The translations under genes and the position numbers were made by a program. Shown here in pieces: positions 43,083 to 52,249 of a DNA stretch of 64,000 nt (position 1 is its first letter; the number at the start of each line of letters is the position of its first letter). A model generated the notes under the pieces. It was not told the origin of the DNA. It was given only the letters and a program-made list of their open reading frames with translations, and ran no database searches. The DNA is taken from assembly GCF_021458635.1 (NCBI RefSeq), contig NZ_JAIRDQ010000007.1, positions 1-64,000 on the forward strand, written 5' to 3'. Origin of the DNA: Bradyrhizobium monzae (GTDB lineage: Bacteria > Pseudomonadota > Alphaproteobacteria > Rhizobiales > Xanthobacteraceae).

Positions 43083-44840
43083 CTACTGCCGGCGAGCCCG
43101 CCTAATTGCCTCCAAACGGCGCGCGTGTTCGCGCAGCTTTGTAGCTCGTTCGCGCGCCTTTTCCGATTTGTCGGCAAGTCCAGTGGCGGCCAGCTTGTCG
43201 GCAGCTTGATCACACCTGCTGGCTAAGTAACTGAATTCCAAGGCCCAATGCTCGAGTTGATAGCGCCAGAGGTGCTGTCGATGGACGAGCGGTCGCAGTT
43301 GAGGGATGAGTTGCCGGAGTATTCCAAGGCCACTCCTTTGTGGGCTTGGTGGGGGAGCCATTGATAGTCCCTCCTCGACGCGCTCCATCGTGGCCCGCGC
43401 AATGTCCTTGGCTTCCGCCCTGCGACGCGCGATTGCCTGAACCAACCGATGCACGGTCACCGCCTGGACGCCATCGTCGAACGGCTCATGTTTGACGAGC
43501 GACAGCTCGGCTAGGACCGCGATCGCTTCGTCTCGCTTGTCAAACGCTTGAAGGAAGTAGATTGGAATGCGCACTGGCGCGCAATAGCCTAGGAACGCCA
43601 TAACCTGTCCGGCGGCGCTGCAGCGATCCTCCGCCTCACCAATGGCCAAGTCGAATGTAACAGCGACGCTGCGTGGATACATGACGTCTCGCGGCGCACT
43701 GGCTATAAGTGTCCAGGCGCTCGACGCATATTCGGCAAAGCCCATTTGCGTACGTTTGCAATAGGCTCCGGCGTGGTCAAGAGCCAGTGGAAGATACCCC
43801 AGCGCCTCCGCAAGTAATCGCGCACCAGCCGCATCTTCACGGGCTGCGCGGCTCTGAAGGAAAGTTACGGCTTCGTCAGGGGACAGGACCGTCAGCGCCA
43901 CTTCATCAGCGTGGCCGGTCCAGTCCGAGAATCGCGACGTGATCAGGACGCGGGCGCCGGCAGACGGCAACAGTCCCACAATTTCGTTCGGGCTCGCCAC
44001 GTTGTCGTAAACCAGCAGCCAATTCGCGCGGTGCTCGGCAAGCCGCTGGAGCGCGGCTTTTGCCGCCTTTTCCGTATCGGCTGCCTCTGCCTCCGCGAGT
44101 CCTAGCGTGACCGCTAGACTTGCAAGCGCTGCCAACAGATCTGCCCGCGTCTCGGCAGGACACCAGCAAACGCCAGCATAGAGTTCTCGGTAGCGATACG
44201 CATACTCAACGGCAAGCGATGTTTTTCCGACACCACCCATACCCTGCAGCGCAACCCGACCAATACTTTGCGTGACAACCGCGGGCTTACCATGGATCAA
44301 AATCGCGTCGAGACGATCAAGCTCGTCGTCACGGCCAGTGAAACTTGGAACGCGTGGAGGAAGCGCAATAAATGGACGTGGAGGAGGTGGTGCTGACTGA
44401 GATTGGCGTTCGGCGGCGGCAATAATGCGGCGCTTACGCTCGTCGCGGTCCTCGATCCCCACAAGATCCTGATAGGCAACGTCAGCGAGAAGCCCTTTCA
44501 TCGGGGCGTCATCGCAACGAAGCACCACAATACTTCGTTCCCCTGGCTCGCTCAGCCGCTGTGCCTCGAAACTTGTAAATTCCTTCCGGCAATAGGGCGA
44601 GCGCTCGTAGTCGCTCGAGAATAGAACTATAAGGTCGCGTGCATCCCTGACGCTCTCATGCATCCTTTCGATTACGCTGTCACCGAGCCGGAAATCGTAG
44701 TCTTGAACGACGACACGATATCCATGCTCGGTCAGAACATCGGATACTTCACGCGCAATTTCTGCGACCGCCCCTCGACGACTCAAAAAGAAGTCGTATT
44801 TGTATCGGCGGCGATCCTTACCTGCCATCGGGACGTCCAT
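43083..44840 (-). CDS. TIR-NB-ARC (STAND) protein
   Basis: A 585-residue protein with GGAAGG before ATG 44840. TIR at about residues 12-140 (YKYDFFLSRRGAVAEIA, VVVQDYDFRLGDS, LIVLFSSDYERSPYCRKEF, Glu87). The NTPase follows: Walker A GMGGVGKT (200-207), Walker B LLVYDN (275-280) and RVLITSRFSDW as sensor region, then a winged-helix-like and helical C-terminus. This is the order of plant TIR-NLR and bacterial STAND immune receptors. A dedicated ligand-sensing repeat region seems short, so recognition may lie in the last 150 residues. Confidence 0.88.
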   Translation of the reverse strand: MDVPMAGKDRRRYKYDFFLSRRGAVAEIAREVSDVLTEHGYRVVVQDYDFRLGDSVIERMHESVRDARDLIVLFSSDYERSPYCRKEFTSFEAQRLSEPGERSIVVLRCDDAPMKGLLADVAYQDLVGIEDRDERKRRIIAAAERQSQSAPPPPRPFIALPPRVPSFTGRDDELDRLDAILIHGKPAVVTQSIGRVALQGMGGVGKTSLAVEYAYRYRELYAGVCWCPAETRADLLAALASLAVTLGLAEAEAADTEKAAKAALQRLAEHRANWLLVYDNVASPNEIVGLLPSAGARVLITSRFSDWTGHADEVALTVLSPDEAVTFLQSRAAREDAAGARLLAEALGYLPLALDHAGAYCKRTQMGFAEYASSAWTLIASAPRDVMYPRSVAVTFDLAIGEAEDRCSAAGQVMAFLGYCAPVRIPIYFLQAFDKRDEAIAVLAELSLVKHEPFDDGVQAVTVHRLVQAIARRRAEAKDIARATMERVEEGLSMAPPPSPQRSGLGILRQLIPQLRPLVHRQHLWRYQLEHWALEFSYLASRCDQAADKLAATGLADKSEKARERATKLREHARRLEAIRRARRQ

Positions 44841-45004
44841 CTTAGCCTTCCGCCCATTGAGTTCGCAAAAGCATTCTGATCAGCACTCGTCAGCCATACC
44901 AACCTTTGATTGAAAACAAGCAAGAGATTGGTAAAGTCTGATTTCTGACAGAGGATCTTGCGATCGGCTTGATCAGTTAGTGATGGGCTCTAGTGGAGAT
45001 GATG

Positions 45005-45403
45005 ATGCCAAAGAAGGTTGTATTTATTAGCTTCGACTACGATAACGATTCTCACTATAAGAATCTATTGTTGGCTTGGGATAAGAGCCGGGAGTTCGAT
45101 TTTGAGCTATATAACGGTTCGCTGAAGGAAGCCATCAATAGTACAAACGCCACCTATATCAAATCAAAGATCAAGCCCCTCATTTCAAAGGCCACGCACG
45201 TTTTGTGTATCGTGGGCAAGAGTGCTGCAAAGAGTGATTGGATCAATTGGGAGGTCCAAACGGGCGCCGATCTCAAGAAGAAGTTGATTGGCGTAAAACT
45301 CGAGAAGGCGTTCGACAGTCCAAAAGCACTGCTGAACAACGGCGCGAGTTGGGCACTCTCGTTCAACTTCGATTCTATCAAGAAAGCTGTGGAAGCAGCT
45401 TGA
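45005..45403 (+). CDS. Stand-alone ThsB-like TIR protein
   Basis: A 132-residue protein. I place the start at ATG 45005, since GGAG lies six bases upstream. VVFISFDYDNDSHYKNLLLA, KPLISKATHVLCIVGKSAA and SDWINWEVQTGADLKKK define a compact TIR domain of the ThsB/DUF1863 type, with the Glu of NWEVQ. The first 120 bases are about 40% G+C by hand count, well below most of the window, so it was probably acquired separately. No ThsA-like gene (SIR2-SLOG or membrane-SLOG) adjoins it. Confidence 0.82.
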   Translation: MPKKVVFISFDYDNDSHYKNLLLAWDKSREFDFELYNGSLKEAINSTNATYIKSKIKPLISKATHVLCIVGKSAAKSDWINWEVQTGADLKKKLIGVKLEKAFDSPKALLNNGASWALSFNFDSIKKAVEAA

Positions 45404-45427
45404 TCTCACTGATTCTGCAATCGCAGA

Positions 45428-45640
45428 ATGCGCTTGATCCAGCTCAGACAGCATATCTCGATGGATCCCAGCACCGGAAACGGTGCGGGATCAATTTGCC
45501 TCTGGGATGCTCAGTCGAACACGACGCGGCAAGGCCAACGATCAATCCCGACAGGACGGGTAGCATTCATTATCGCCGAATGTCTCGAGGCAGCCGAGCG
45601 GGCGCACGGAGAGCACCTTCGGTCAATGATCCCCACCTAG
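45428..45640 (+). CDS. Possible small protein, low certainty
   Basis: Seventy codons from an ATG at 45428 just after the TIR gene, ending IAECLEAAERAHGEHLRSM. There is no strong ribosome site, the composition is ordinary, and nothing is recognisable. It is listed because it fills the gap between two TIR genes. Confidence 0.25.
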   Translation: MRLIQLRQHISMDPSTGNGAGSICLWDAQSNTTRQGQRSIPTGRVAFIIAECLEAAERAHGEHLRSMIPT

Positions 45641-45650
45641 GGCAATGATT

Positions 45651-46127
45651 TCAGTTCGGCCTCGACTCGAGATCAATGAATTTCAGCGTTCGCTTATTGT
45701 GCCCGTCTCCGACTACGATCTGCCACCGACTGAACCCAATCGCCAAACTCGGTTCGCAGGCAACAAGCCCTCTTTGAAGCGCGACAAGCCGATTGCTACC
45801 AGGCTGACGGTTCGCTCGCGCGCAAATGAAAAGCGAGTCATCGCGGCGGACGATCATACCGGGCACAGCCCAGCGCCCTGCCGCGTCAAAAACGCGCGTT
45901 TCATCGACTTCGATCCGGACATCCGGGATGAGAATTCCCTTGTAGTTGGTGTTCGCCTGACAACCAAAGGCCTCGAATTGGTCGCGGTCATCCAACAGGA
46001 TCGCCGTTGGCTCGGTGTCGACCATCGTGACCAGAATTAAGTGATCGTATTGATCGACAGGCAAAACGAGGGTTAGCCCTCTGGCGGAGGCAATATGCCC
46101 CACGCTGAATTCATCTGGTGAGAGCAT
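45651..46127 (-). CDS. Hypothetical protein downstream of a TIR gene
   Basis: A 158-residue protein from ATG 46127, one base after the TIR stop; a longer start at 46151 overlaps the TIR gene. Beta-rich (LTLVLPVDQYDHLILVTMV, TAILLDDRDQFEAFG, DVRIEVDETRVFDA, GMIVRRDDSLFICA). It is probably the partner of the TIR protein it is coupled to. No family known to me. Confidence 0.6.
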   Translation of the reverse strand: MLSPDEFSVGHIASARGLTLVLPVDQYDHLILVTMVDTEPTAILLDDRDQFEAFGCQANTNYKGILIPDVRIEVDETRVFDAAGRWAVPGMIVRRDDSLFICARANRQPGSNRLVALQRGLVACEPSLAIGFSRWQIVVGDGHNKRTLKFIDLESRPN

Positions 46128-46128
46128 C

Positions 46129-47070
46129 TCATTTTCCCTGCAATCGTTCAATTAACATGGACCAGTAGTATTCGGCCGCTCCCTCTTGCGACAGATGGCT
46201 TTCAGTGCTCCGCTGCATTCCGAGGCTTTTGAGATAGAGATCGTGTTCGTCGCTTCGAATGGATAGCGATTCGTTCATCGCGTTGCTTTCCGTGCTTTCG
46301 CTTGCGAGATAAGCGATGCCGTCTGCGCCGAGACCACCAATGAAAACGGTGCAGCGGGAGATCGCTCGGCCGTTCTTGTAGACAGCGGCAGTGAATCGGT
46401 TTGCATCGACGCGGCGGAAGCCCGTTTCGATGCCCGGGTTGCGACGTTCCAGCTCCTCAAGCGAATTCTCGAAAAACTTCGCTATATAATCGAAACTCTC
46501 GTGCTTGAACCGATCCCGGTCGCGGTCGGTGAACTCCTTTGCAAGCCGTAGGTTGCTGGACCGGGGGGTGGATGCCCTTCTCGCCTGCGAACTCGCGTGC
46601 AGCGGCACCGGCTCGGGGGCCGAATGTCGGGGTTCAACGCGATTTGCGGCTGCGCGAACGGCCTTCGCGACCTCAAGCAGGGCATGGTCTCGGTCGGGAT
46701 ACTGTGTAATCGGCTTGCCGTCGGGTGGCGTGGCGTTCAGCTTCCCGAACGGCGCGCCGCGCCAATCGCAAGCGCGAAGGATGACGGGAATGACGATGGC
46801 CTCTCCGGCGTCGTGCCGATCCATCGCCCGCTTCATTTCGCTTTCGTAACAATAGTCGGAAGCAAGGAAATCCGAGCTGACGAGGAGCAGGATGATATCG
46901 TCGGTCTCGATATGTCGATCGATTTCTGCGGCGAAGTCCTGGCCGGCGCCGATGCGTCGGTCATGCCATACTTCGATAACTCCTTGACGTTTGAGAACGG
47001 AAAGCTGCTTCTCGAGCTGATCGCGCAAGACCTCGTCAGCATGGGAATACGAGAAGAACAAGCTTGCCAT
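46129..47070 (-). CDS. TIR-domain protein with unknown C-terminal domain
   Basis: A 313-residue protein from ATG 47070, preceded by GGAGAGG; a longer frame to 47127 lacks such a site. TIR at residues 1-145 (LFFSYSHADEVLRDQLEKQ, VWHDRRIGAGQDFA, ILLLVSSDFLASDYCYESE, with the conserved Glu). The C-terminal half contains FKHESFDYIAKFFENSLEEL and ISRCTVFIGGLGADGIAYLA, a mixed fold present in some TIR proteins but unnamed by me. It is coupled to the hypothetical gene downstream. Confidence 0.82.
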   Translation of the reverse strand: MASLFFSYSHADEVLRDQLEKQLSVLKRQGVIEVWHDRRIGAGQDFAAEIDRHIETDDIILLLVSSDFLASDYCYESEMKRAMDRHDAGEAIVIPVILRACDWRGAPFGKLNATPPDGKPITQYPDRDHALLEVAKAVRAAANRVEPRHSAPEPVPLHASSQARRASTPRSSNLRLAKEFTDRDRDRFKHESFDYIAKFFENSLEELERRNPGIETGFRRVDANRFTAAVYKNGRAISRCTVFIGGLGADGIAYLASESTESNAMNESLSIRSDEHDLYLKSLGMQRSTESHLSQEGAAEYYWSMLIERLQGK

Positions 47071-47344
47071 GACCTCTCCACGAGCGCGAGTCCGTTCGCC
47101 TGCCTGCGGCAGATTTCGGAGTTTCACAGCACAGATTGCGAATGACAGCGAACGTCTGTGAACGGCGGCGGATTTTCGTGGGAATGATTATAGCAGAGTT
47201 TACCAAGCAGAAGTAGAAGCCCTGAGTGGACGATTGGGGACAAGCATGGATTCCACCAAGTGCGCGATGCGAAGGTTTTTCTATGGTAAATCTGGCAAAA
47301 AATTCTTCCGCAGCCGAAATATGCCTGTTCCGATTCATCTCCGG

Positions 47345-47614
47345 CTATAAATCGGCCTCCGGAATTGCATTTCGATCCCAACCGAGGCGCTGTTCGATCA
47401 CGAAGTTAACTATTGTCTCCAATACTGGGCCCCGATCATCGCGAACTTCAACTGCCATGCGATGCTGTGGCCCGCCTCTGCCGCATTCTCGCAATATCTC
47501 CGAGAGCGCAGCAGTGGCCTCCTGTCGCGCAGACTCGATGTCCGGCAGCTCTACACCTTCATCGTCACGGATGAATTGACTGCCGTCGCGGATATCAAAA
47601 TAGTATCTCTTCAT
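47345..47614 (-). CDS. DUF6894-type small protein
   Basis: Eighty-nine residues from ATG 47614. RYYFDIRDGSQFIRDDEG, LPDIESARQEATAALSE and MAVEVRDDRGPVLETI are the marks of a small family very common in Bradyrhizobium. The role is unknown. It suggests the flank of the TIR region is native host-type DNA. Confidence 0.75.
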   Translation of the reverse strand: MKRYYFDIRDGSQFIRDDEGVELPDIESARQEATAALSEILRECGRGGPQHRMAVEVRDDRGPVLETIVNFVIEQRLGWDRNAIPEADL

Positions 47615-47626
47615 CGCAACGAACAA

Positions 47627-48223
47627 CTTTTGCTTTCCCAGACGATCTGCCTGTGCGCTTGAGGTTCTTCTGCAGGGTCCAGCGCCAAGCGTTTCCTGCA
47701 GCGTGAAGACAGGAGGTGTCTTGTCTTAGATCAAGGCAAGCGGGATCGAGCAAAGCAGCGCGATCCGGCCGCAGTCGGTTCCAGGCTCGTGATTGGGCAT
47801 GCAACGCTCTCGATGACATCAAACGAGAGCAGCAGTCTCTGCGTCAACGCTTAGCCAGCCAACACAGGTAGATTATTATTTGAATCGAGTGCACTATTCC
47901 TGCGGTTTGCTGCGATTAGATGCAGTTTTCTAGCGCTCTGAGGGGGCCCCTCGTCGCTCTGCAGCGAAGAGGTCGATTGAGGACTGAGACCCTTGAGCGT
48001 CGCGTTTTGCGGGGAAGCTTAACCTCGGGGTTCGGATATGGTCGCGGAGCTTCGTCGCGACTGGGACACGTGGAGACACGCCTAGAGCGATCAATGGTTG
48101 TTTAAGTGGCTCTAGAGTGACGGAAGAAATGGCGGACCAAAGCAGATAGGGTGCAGCTGCGGAGCTGTCGGAGCGAAGCGCAATGAAATCAATCCACAAA
48201 TGGCATCAACCATCGAACAAGCC
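47627..48223. other. About 600 bases without a supported gene
   Basis: Short frames only, none with a ribosome site and motif. GGGGCCCC-type palindromic sequence occurs at about 47943-47949. It separates the TIR region from the AbiE pair. Confidence 0.5.
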
Positions 48224-49134
48224 TTAGGTGGAAAGCACCTTCTCCAGGGCTGCCACAAGTTCGGCGCGGCGCTCCTTCGTCAGCTTGTTAAGGTTTTCCT
48301 GTCGCCATTTAATAGCAGGCAGGCCAGCCGCGCTCGGGAGTTCGATCAGCTTCCAGTCGGGCTCACCACGCTCGAAGGACAAGAGAAACTGCTTGTGCGG
48401 GTCGGGCATGCTGCCAACGACGTCGGTGATCAGGACTTCCCGTTCCTGAATGAGCTCCTTGAGCGTCACCGCTTCATCGGTCATGCCGACGAAACCACGG
48501 TTAAAGTCGAAGGTCATATCTTTACGGCGCGCCGTTAGCACTTCATGCACCGGTCGTGTATGGCATTCGAGGTAAACAATGAACGCCCGGCGCAAGGCAT
48601 CATCCACCCCTTCATTTTCGTAAAGGTCGCGTGTGTCGAAGAAGTCACGCGGATGCTGGCGGTCGAGTGCTGCGACTATTTTGCCGGCGTAGAGATCAGC
48701 GAACGAAAGAACCGGCATTTCGGCGAAGCCGAACGTTTCCTCAACCTTTCGGTCACGCTTTTGGTTTCGGGATTGTGGATGCTACCGCGCAAAACCGGAG
48801 TCACGTCGATCTTGGTTGTCGCGCCGTCAGCGCGAACCAATAGATGCGTTCGTGAGCCTTTTTGGCCTTCTGCAATGGTCGAGCCTTCGATGGTATTCTT
48901 CGCGCGCTCAGCGATGCGACCCATCGCGGCGTCGATTGCAGCAAGTGATTCCAGGTAAGGCTGTATCGGAAGATAGGTGAGATCGATGTCAACCGACAGG
49001 CGCGGCATATTGCGCAGGAAGAGATTGATCGCCGTACCACCCTTGAGCGCAAAGCATTTTTCTTCCGCGACGATCGGCAAAACGCGGAGGAGCAGAGCTA
49101 CCTGCCGGCGATAGCTTTCAGCGAATGCTATCAA
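48224..49134 (-). pseudogene. abiEii: AbiEii/AbiGii-type nucleotidyltransferase toxin, frameshifted
   Basis: The toxin of a type IV AbiE system is split over two frames. The first part (from 49134) has FALKGGTAINLFLR and LSVDIDLTYLP, the nucleotidyltransferase GG and DxD motifs. It ends in the right frame at about KSVTER, near 48745, after which the expected continuation (VEETFGFAEM, then PVLSFADLYAGKIVAAL and HPRDFFDTRDLY) is in the other frame. A single missing base explains it. The toxin is probably inactive. It overlaps the antitoxin gene by 17 bases. Confidence 0.82.
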
Positions 49135-49954
49135 GATCCTCGGGCACGGTGATACGATAAGTCTTGTCGAGCTTGCCGCCTTTAATCAGCATGCGCTTGC
49201 CTTCCCCGAGATCAAAGGCCTTCCGGTCGAGCCGCTTGAGCCAGGCATGTTGATGGCGATCCGCAAAGAAGAAGAATAGCCGCTTGACCTTCACGCTCCG
49301 GCATTCGGTAAGCAATGTCTGCAAACGTCGCGGGCTGAGATTGACAAGGCTCTGCATCAGCATATCGGCCTGATGGAAGCTCTCGTGATTTGGGAGCTCG
49401 TCGAGTAGTTCGAGAATGGCTCGCTCCGGCGTCGATACTGCAAGTGGCCAATCCCACTGGCCCCATTGTTGGACTATCCAGTTTTCATTGGGGCCGCTTG
49501 CGGGTTCGTTTTTGGCCTGGCCGAGATTCGTAAGAGGTTCGAGCGGTAAACCGTGGCGAAAGAGCTTGCGATCGTTGTGGTAGAGAAATTGAACATCGAG
49601 ACTAAGCTTGTTCAGCCACTGCGGCGGTCGTTTGGGGCCGTAGAGATGAACCTGTCTGATGTTCTGAACCAGATAATGGGCGTATCCTTGTCCTTCGAGC
49701 GCCGTACGTCCGCCGACAAGCAAGGGATAAGAGAGTATTGCCTGGAGTGAGATGACCACTTGTTGCCAGGAAAGAGCACCACGAGGCCGGCAGTAGACTC
49801 CACGCGTCGGCTGCTTAAGCCAGCCCGCACTCACATAATGACTGAGCAATTGCCGGGAATAGCCGCGGGTTCTGAACCATGCAGCATCGACAAGAACTCC
49901 CTCGGGAAGCTCTCTTTCGAGACGGTTCAAGAATCGCTCATTTTGTCCAGCCAT
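49118..49954 (-). CDS. abiEi: AbiEi-type antitoxin
   Basis: A 278-residue protein. A winged-helix N-terminus (LPEGVLVDAAWFRTRGYS, LLSHYVSAGWLKQPTRGVY) leads to the AbiEi C-terminal antitoxin region (LLVGGRTALEGQGYAHYL, STPERAILELLDELP). AbiEi proteins repress their own promoter and neutralise the toxin. The start is placed at ATG 49954: the ATG three codons upstream overlaps a TATAAT box at 49967-49962, so transcription should start about at 49954 and the message is probably leaderless. Confidence 0.85.
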   Translation of the reverse strand: MAGQNERFLNRLERELPEGVLVDAAWFRTRGYSRQLLSHYVSAGWLKQPTRGVYCRPRGALSWQQVVISLQAILSYPLLVGGRTALEGQGYAHYLVQNIRQVHLYGPKRPPQWLNKLSLDVQFLYHNDRKLFRHGLPLEPLTNLGQAKNEPASGPNENWIVQQWGQWDWPLAVSTPERAILELLDELPNHESFHQADMLMQSLVNLSPRRLQTLLTECRSVKVKRLFFFFADRHQHAWLKRLDRKAFDLGEGKRMLIKGGKLDKTYRITVPEDLDSIR

Positions 49955-49961
49955 ATTTGAC

Positions 49962-49999
49962 ATTATAGCACATTTTCAAACCAAGTTCCGGTTTGAAAA
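49962..49999 (-). promoter_or_regulatory. AbiE promoter with inverted-repeat operator
   Basis: TTTTCAAACC (49973-49982) and GGTTTGAAAA (49990-49999) form a perfect ten-base inverted repeat with a seven-base spacer, directly upstream of TATAAT (49967-49962 on the minus strand). It covers the region where a -35 element would lie. AbiEi antitoxins bind such repeats to repress their operon, so this is the likely operator. Confidence 0.75.
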
Positions 50000-50280
50000 A
50001 CACCCTTTAAGACAAGCCACACTAGACAAACGGTCGATATTGTAAACCGCCAGGAGTGGCTTTCCAAAGGCGATCCGACGTTCGGAGTGGTTAAAGGAAC
50101 CGATTTGAATCAGCGGACGGGCAAGAACGGCGCCGGGCATAGTCCAGATCAAATCGAAACGGCCCTTCCTTTTTCTACGCCGCAGCAACCCAGCAGCCAT
50201 ATCTGCGCACTCGATTTCTTTCTTGCTGGAGCAGCCTACGATCTTATCGCCTCAGACCGACCGTGGTTCGGAACCGAGGA

Positions 50281-50649
50281 ATGAGCGGCAAGCACGAAAA
50301 GACTCCGATCGAGGCCTTAGGGTCGCCGAGCAGTCAGAAAATGCCGTCTGCCACGAAGCGCCGTCGTAAGAACCGTGGCATGCCGCCACCGGCGACATTC
50401 GATATCGATACGCTGCCGGGTAGCTCTAATCTGACCGCAATAGAGGCGGCCGCGGTCATCCGCCGCACACCCGGAGCGCTGGAGCAGTGGCGGCGCGATC
50501 CGAACCACCCGTTGAAATGGCGCTACGTCGATGGCCGGCCGCTCTATCGTGTTGATGCGGTGCGTGAATACCTGACCAGGTGTGGCAAAATTTCTAAGAC
50601 GCCTCAGCCGCATAATGCTCACGGAGACGGCCGAGGAGCTCGGCCTTGA
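50281..50649 (+). CDS. Excisionase-like helix-turn-helix protein (right copy)
   Basis: A 122-residue protein aligning end to end with the copy at 17763-18131 (basic KRRRKNRG, SSNLTAIEAAAVIRRTPGAL, DPNHPLKWRYVDGRPLY, VDAVREYL). It should act as recombination directionality factor for the adjacent integrase. Its last 56 bases overlap the integrase gene tail to tail. The start at 50281 is set by alignment with the left copy. Confidence 0.72.
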   Translation: MSGKHEKTPIEALGSPSSQKMPSATKRRRKNRGMPPPATFDIDTLPGSSNLTAIEAAAVIRRTPGALEQWRRDPNHPLKWRYVDGRPLYRVDAVREYLTRCGKISKTPQPHNAHGDGRGARP

Positions 50650-51922
50650 TCGGGTCAAGCGGATTCGTCCGCTGAAGGCGCACGATTTTGCCGACCCGTT
50701 TCGCGCCGACCAATTCGGCAATGTAGTCGTGGGCCGCTTCGAACGCCATCTTGCGGATGATCCACTGTTCGTCGTGATTGTAGACCTGATCAATTCCGTT
50801 TGGCTTTTGCCCAACACACAGCCGCTGGATTTCGTTGTCGTAGCCACAACGCGACATGATGGTGCGCAAGCTGCGCCTTAAGTCATGCATGGTGAACTTA
50901 GCGACGGTCGCTTCCTTGACCAGGCGATTGACCATCTTGGTGAACCCGGACATCTGGCCGCCGGTCTTTGGTGACGGGAAGACATAGTCGGAGGTTGCCC
51001 GCTCGAAATGTTTCGCAGCCGTGAGCACCTCGTCAACCAGGTGAGTGCGCGGCACATCGTGGTGCAGCCCCATCTTGGTCCACGCCGCATCGAAGGTGAT
51101 GCGGTCATCCATGATGTGCTTTCGCCACTCGATCATCGTAGGCTCGCTGCGGCGCGGGCCCCCGAGCAGGCACATGCGTACCAGGAGACCGAAAGCACCC
51201 AGCTTGCCGGATGCATCCCAGACCTTGATGATTTCCTCGTCGGTCAGCGCGCGGCCCTTCGTTCGTCGTCCGACCCTTTGCGCGCGGGTTTCCTTGGGCG
51301 CGCGATAGCCCGCGAGCACGTTGTGCTCGAGATAGCCCTCGCCGACGCACCATTCGAGGAAGGTATGCACGTGCTTGCGCAAGTCCTTGGCTGCACCCCG
51401 CTTGCCGGTCTTGGCAATCTTGTCCACCGCGGCCATGATCTGCCGTCGCGTAAGGTCCCCCACCCCGCCCTCGGCATGATCCCTTAGCCCGCGCCGCAGC
51501 GCCGACAGTGCTGGCTTCCAGTTGACGACTTGACGTTCGGTCAAGGACGTCTGGTAAGGACCATCTTCAACAATGAGCGTGGCGAGCGTGGTCCGCTGTT
51601 TCTCGGCTGCCTGTTGCCGCCTCGCCTCGCGCTTCGCGTCGTTCGGGTCGAACCCCTTGACGACCTCGCCTGCGGCGATGGTGGCTGCCTTTCGCGCGGC
51701 CTTCTCATTATATTTGGGCCAAGCGCCGAGGGTCTTGCGCTGGGTCCCCCTCACCCCTGGCTTGGTGAAGAGGTAGACCCAGGTCCGGCCGCCGGTGGCG
51801 CGCATGCGCAAGGCGAGACCCGGCAGCTTGTCGTCGTGGAGATAATGCTGAGCCTTACCCGGCGGCAGCGTTGCGTTGCGGATCACCGCATCGGTGAGTG
51901 TCAGCTCGTTGGTTCGCTCCGG
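50594..51922 (-). CDS. Tyrosine integrase with DUF4102 arm domain
   Basis: A 442-residue protein from ATG 51922. The N-terminal arm-binding region (TDAVIRNATLPPGKAQHYLH, GLALRMRATGGRTWVY) and SAM-like core domain precede the catalytic part: an Arg in GGPRRSEPTMIEW, the His/Arg pair in TMHDLRRSLRTIM and the nucleophilic Tyr in VYNHDEQW. It integrates and excises the genomic island at the tRNA-Val 3' end located about 330 bases from its start. It appears intact. Confidence 0.93.
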   Translation of the reverse strand, partial: PERTNELTLTDAVIRNATLPPGKAQHYLHDDKLPGLALRMRATGGRTWVYLFTKPGVRGTQRKTLGAWPKYNEKAARKAATIAAGEVVKGFDPNDAKREARRQQAAEKQRTTLATLIVEDGPYQTSLTERQVVNWKPALSALRRGLRDHAEGGVGDLTRRQIMAAVDKIAKTGKRGAAKDLRKHVHTFLEWCVGEGYLEHNVLAGYRAPKETRAQRVGRRTKGRALTDEEIIKVWDASGKLGAFGLLVRMCLLGGPRRSEPTMIEWRKHIMDDRITFDAAWTKMGLHHDVPRTHLVDEVLTAAKHFERATSDYVFPSPKTGGQMSGFTKMVNRLVKEATVAKFTMHDLRRSLRTIMSRCGYDNEIQRLCVGQKPNGIDQVYNHDEQWIIRKMAFEAAHDYIAELVGAKRVGKIVRLQRTNPLDPIKAELLGRLREHYAAEAS

Positions 51923-52249
51923 CATGATGCCTGCACTCCCTGTCGACGTGTGCCCCGTAGCTGCCCGGATCATCCAAGCGAAGAGAAAGTGATCATTGAC
52001 TTTCCTTCGCTTTTTCCGCCTCGGGCACACCAGCATGGAAGGACGGCCCTTTGTGAACAGAGGGGCATAGATCCTCCCCGTTTGTGTGCCCTAGGGGAAG
52101 ATGACGCGGGGGCACAGCGGGGGCATACAAAATGTAGTTTGTTAGGTATGGCCTATTGTGGTCAACTGTGACTAAAGCTACTGTCTCTCAGTGGCTTATC
52201 TGATTTTTACTATGGCTGACTCAGGTCGGCTAGGGCCTATATGTTGTGG

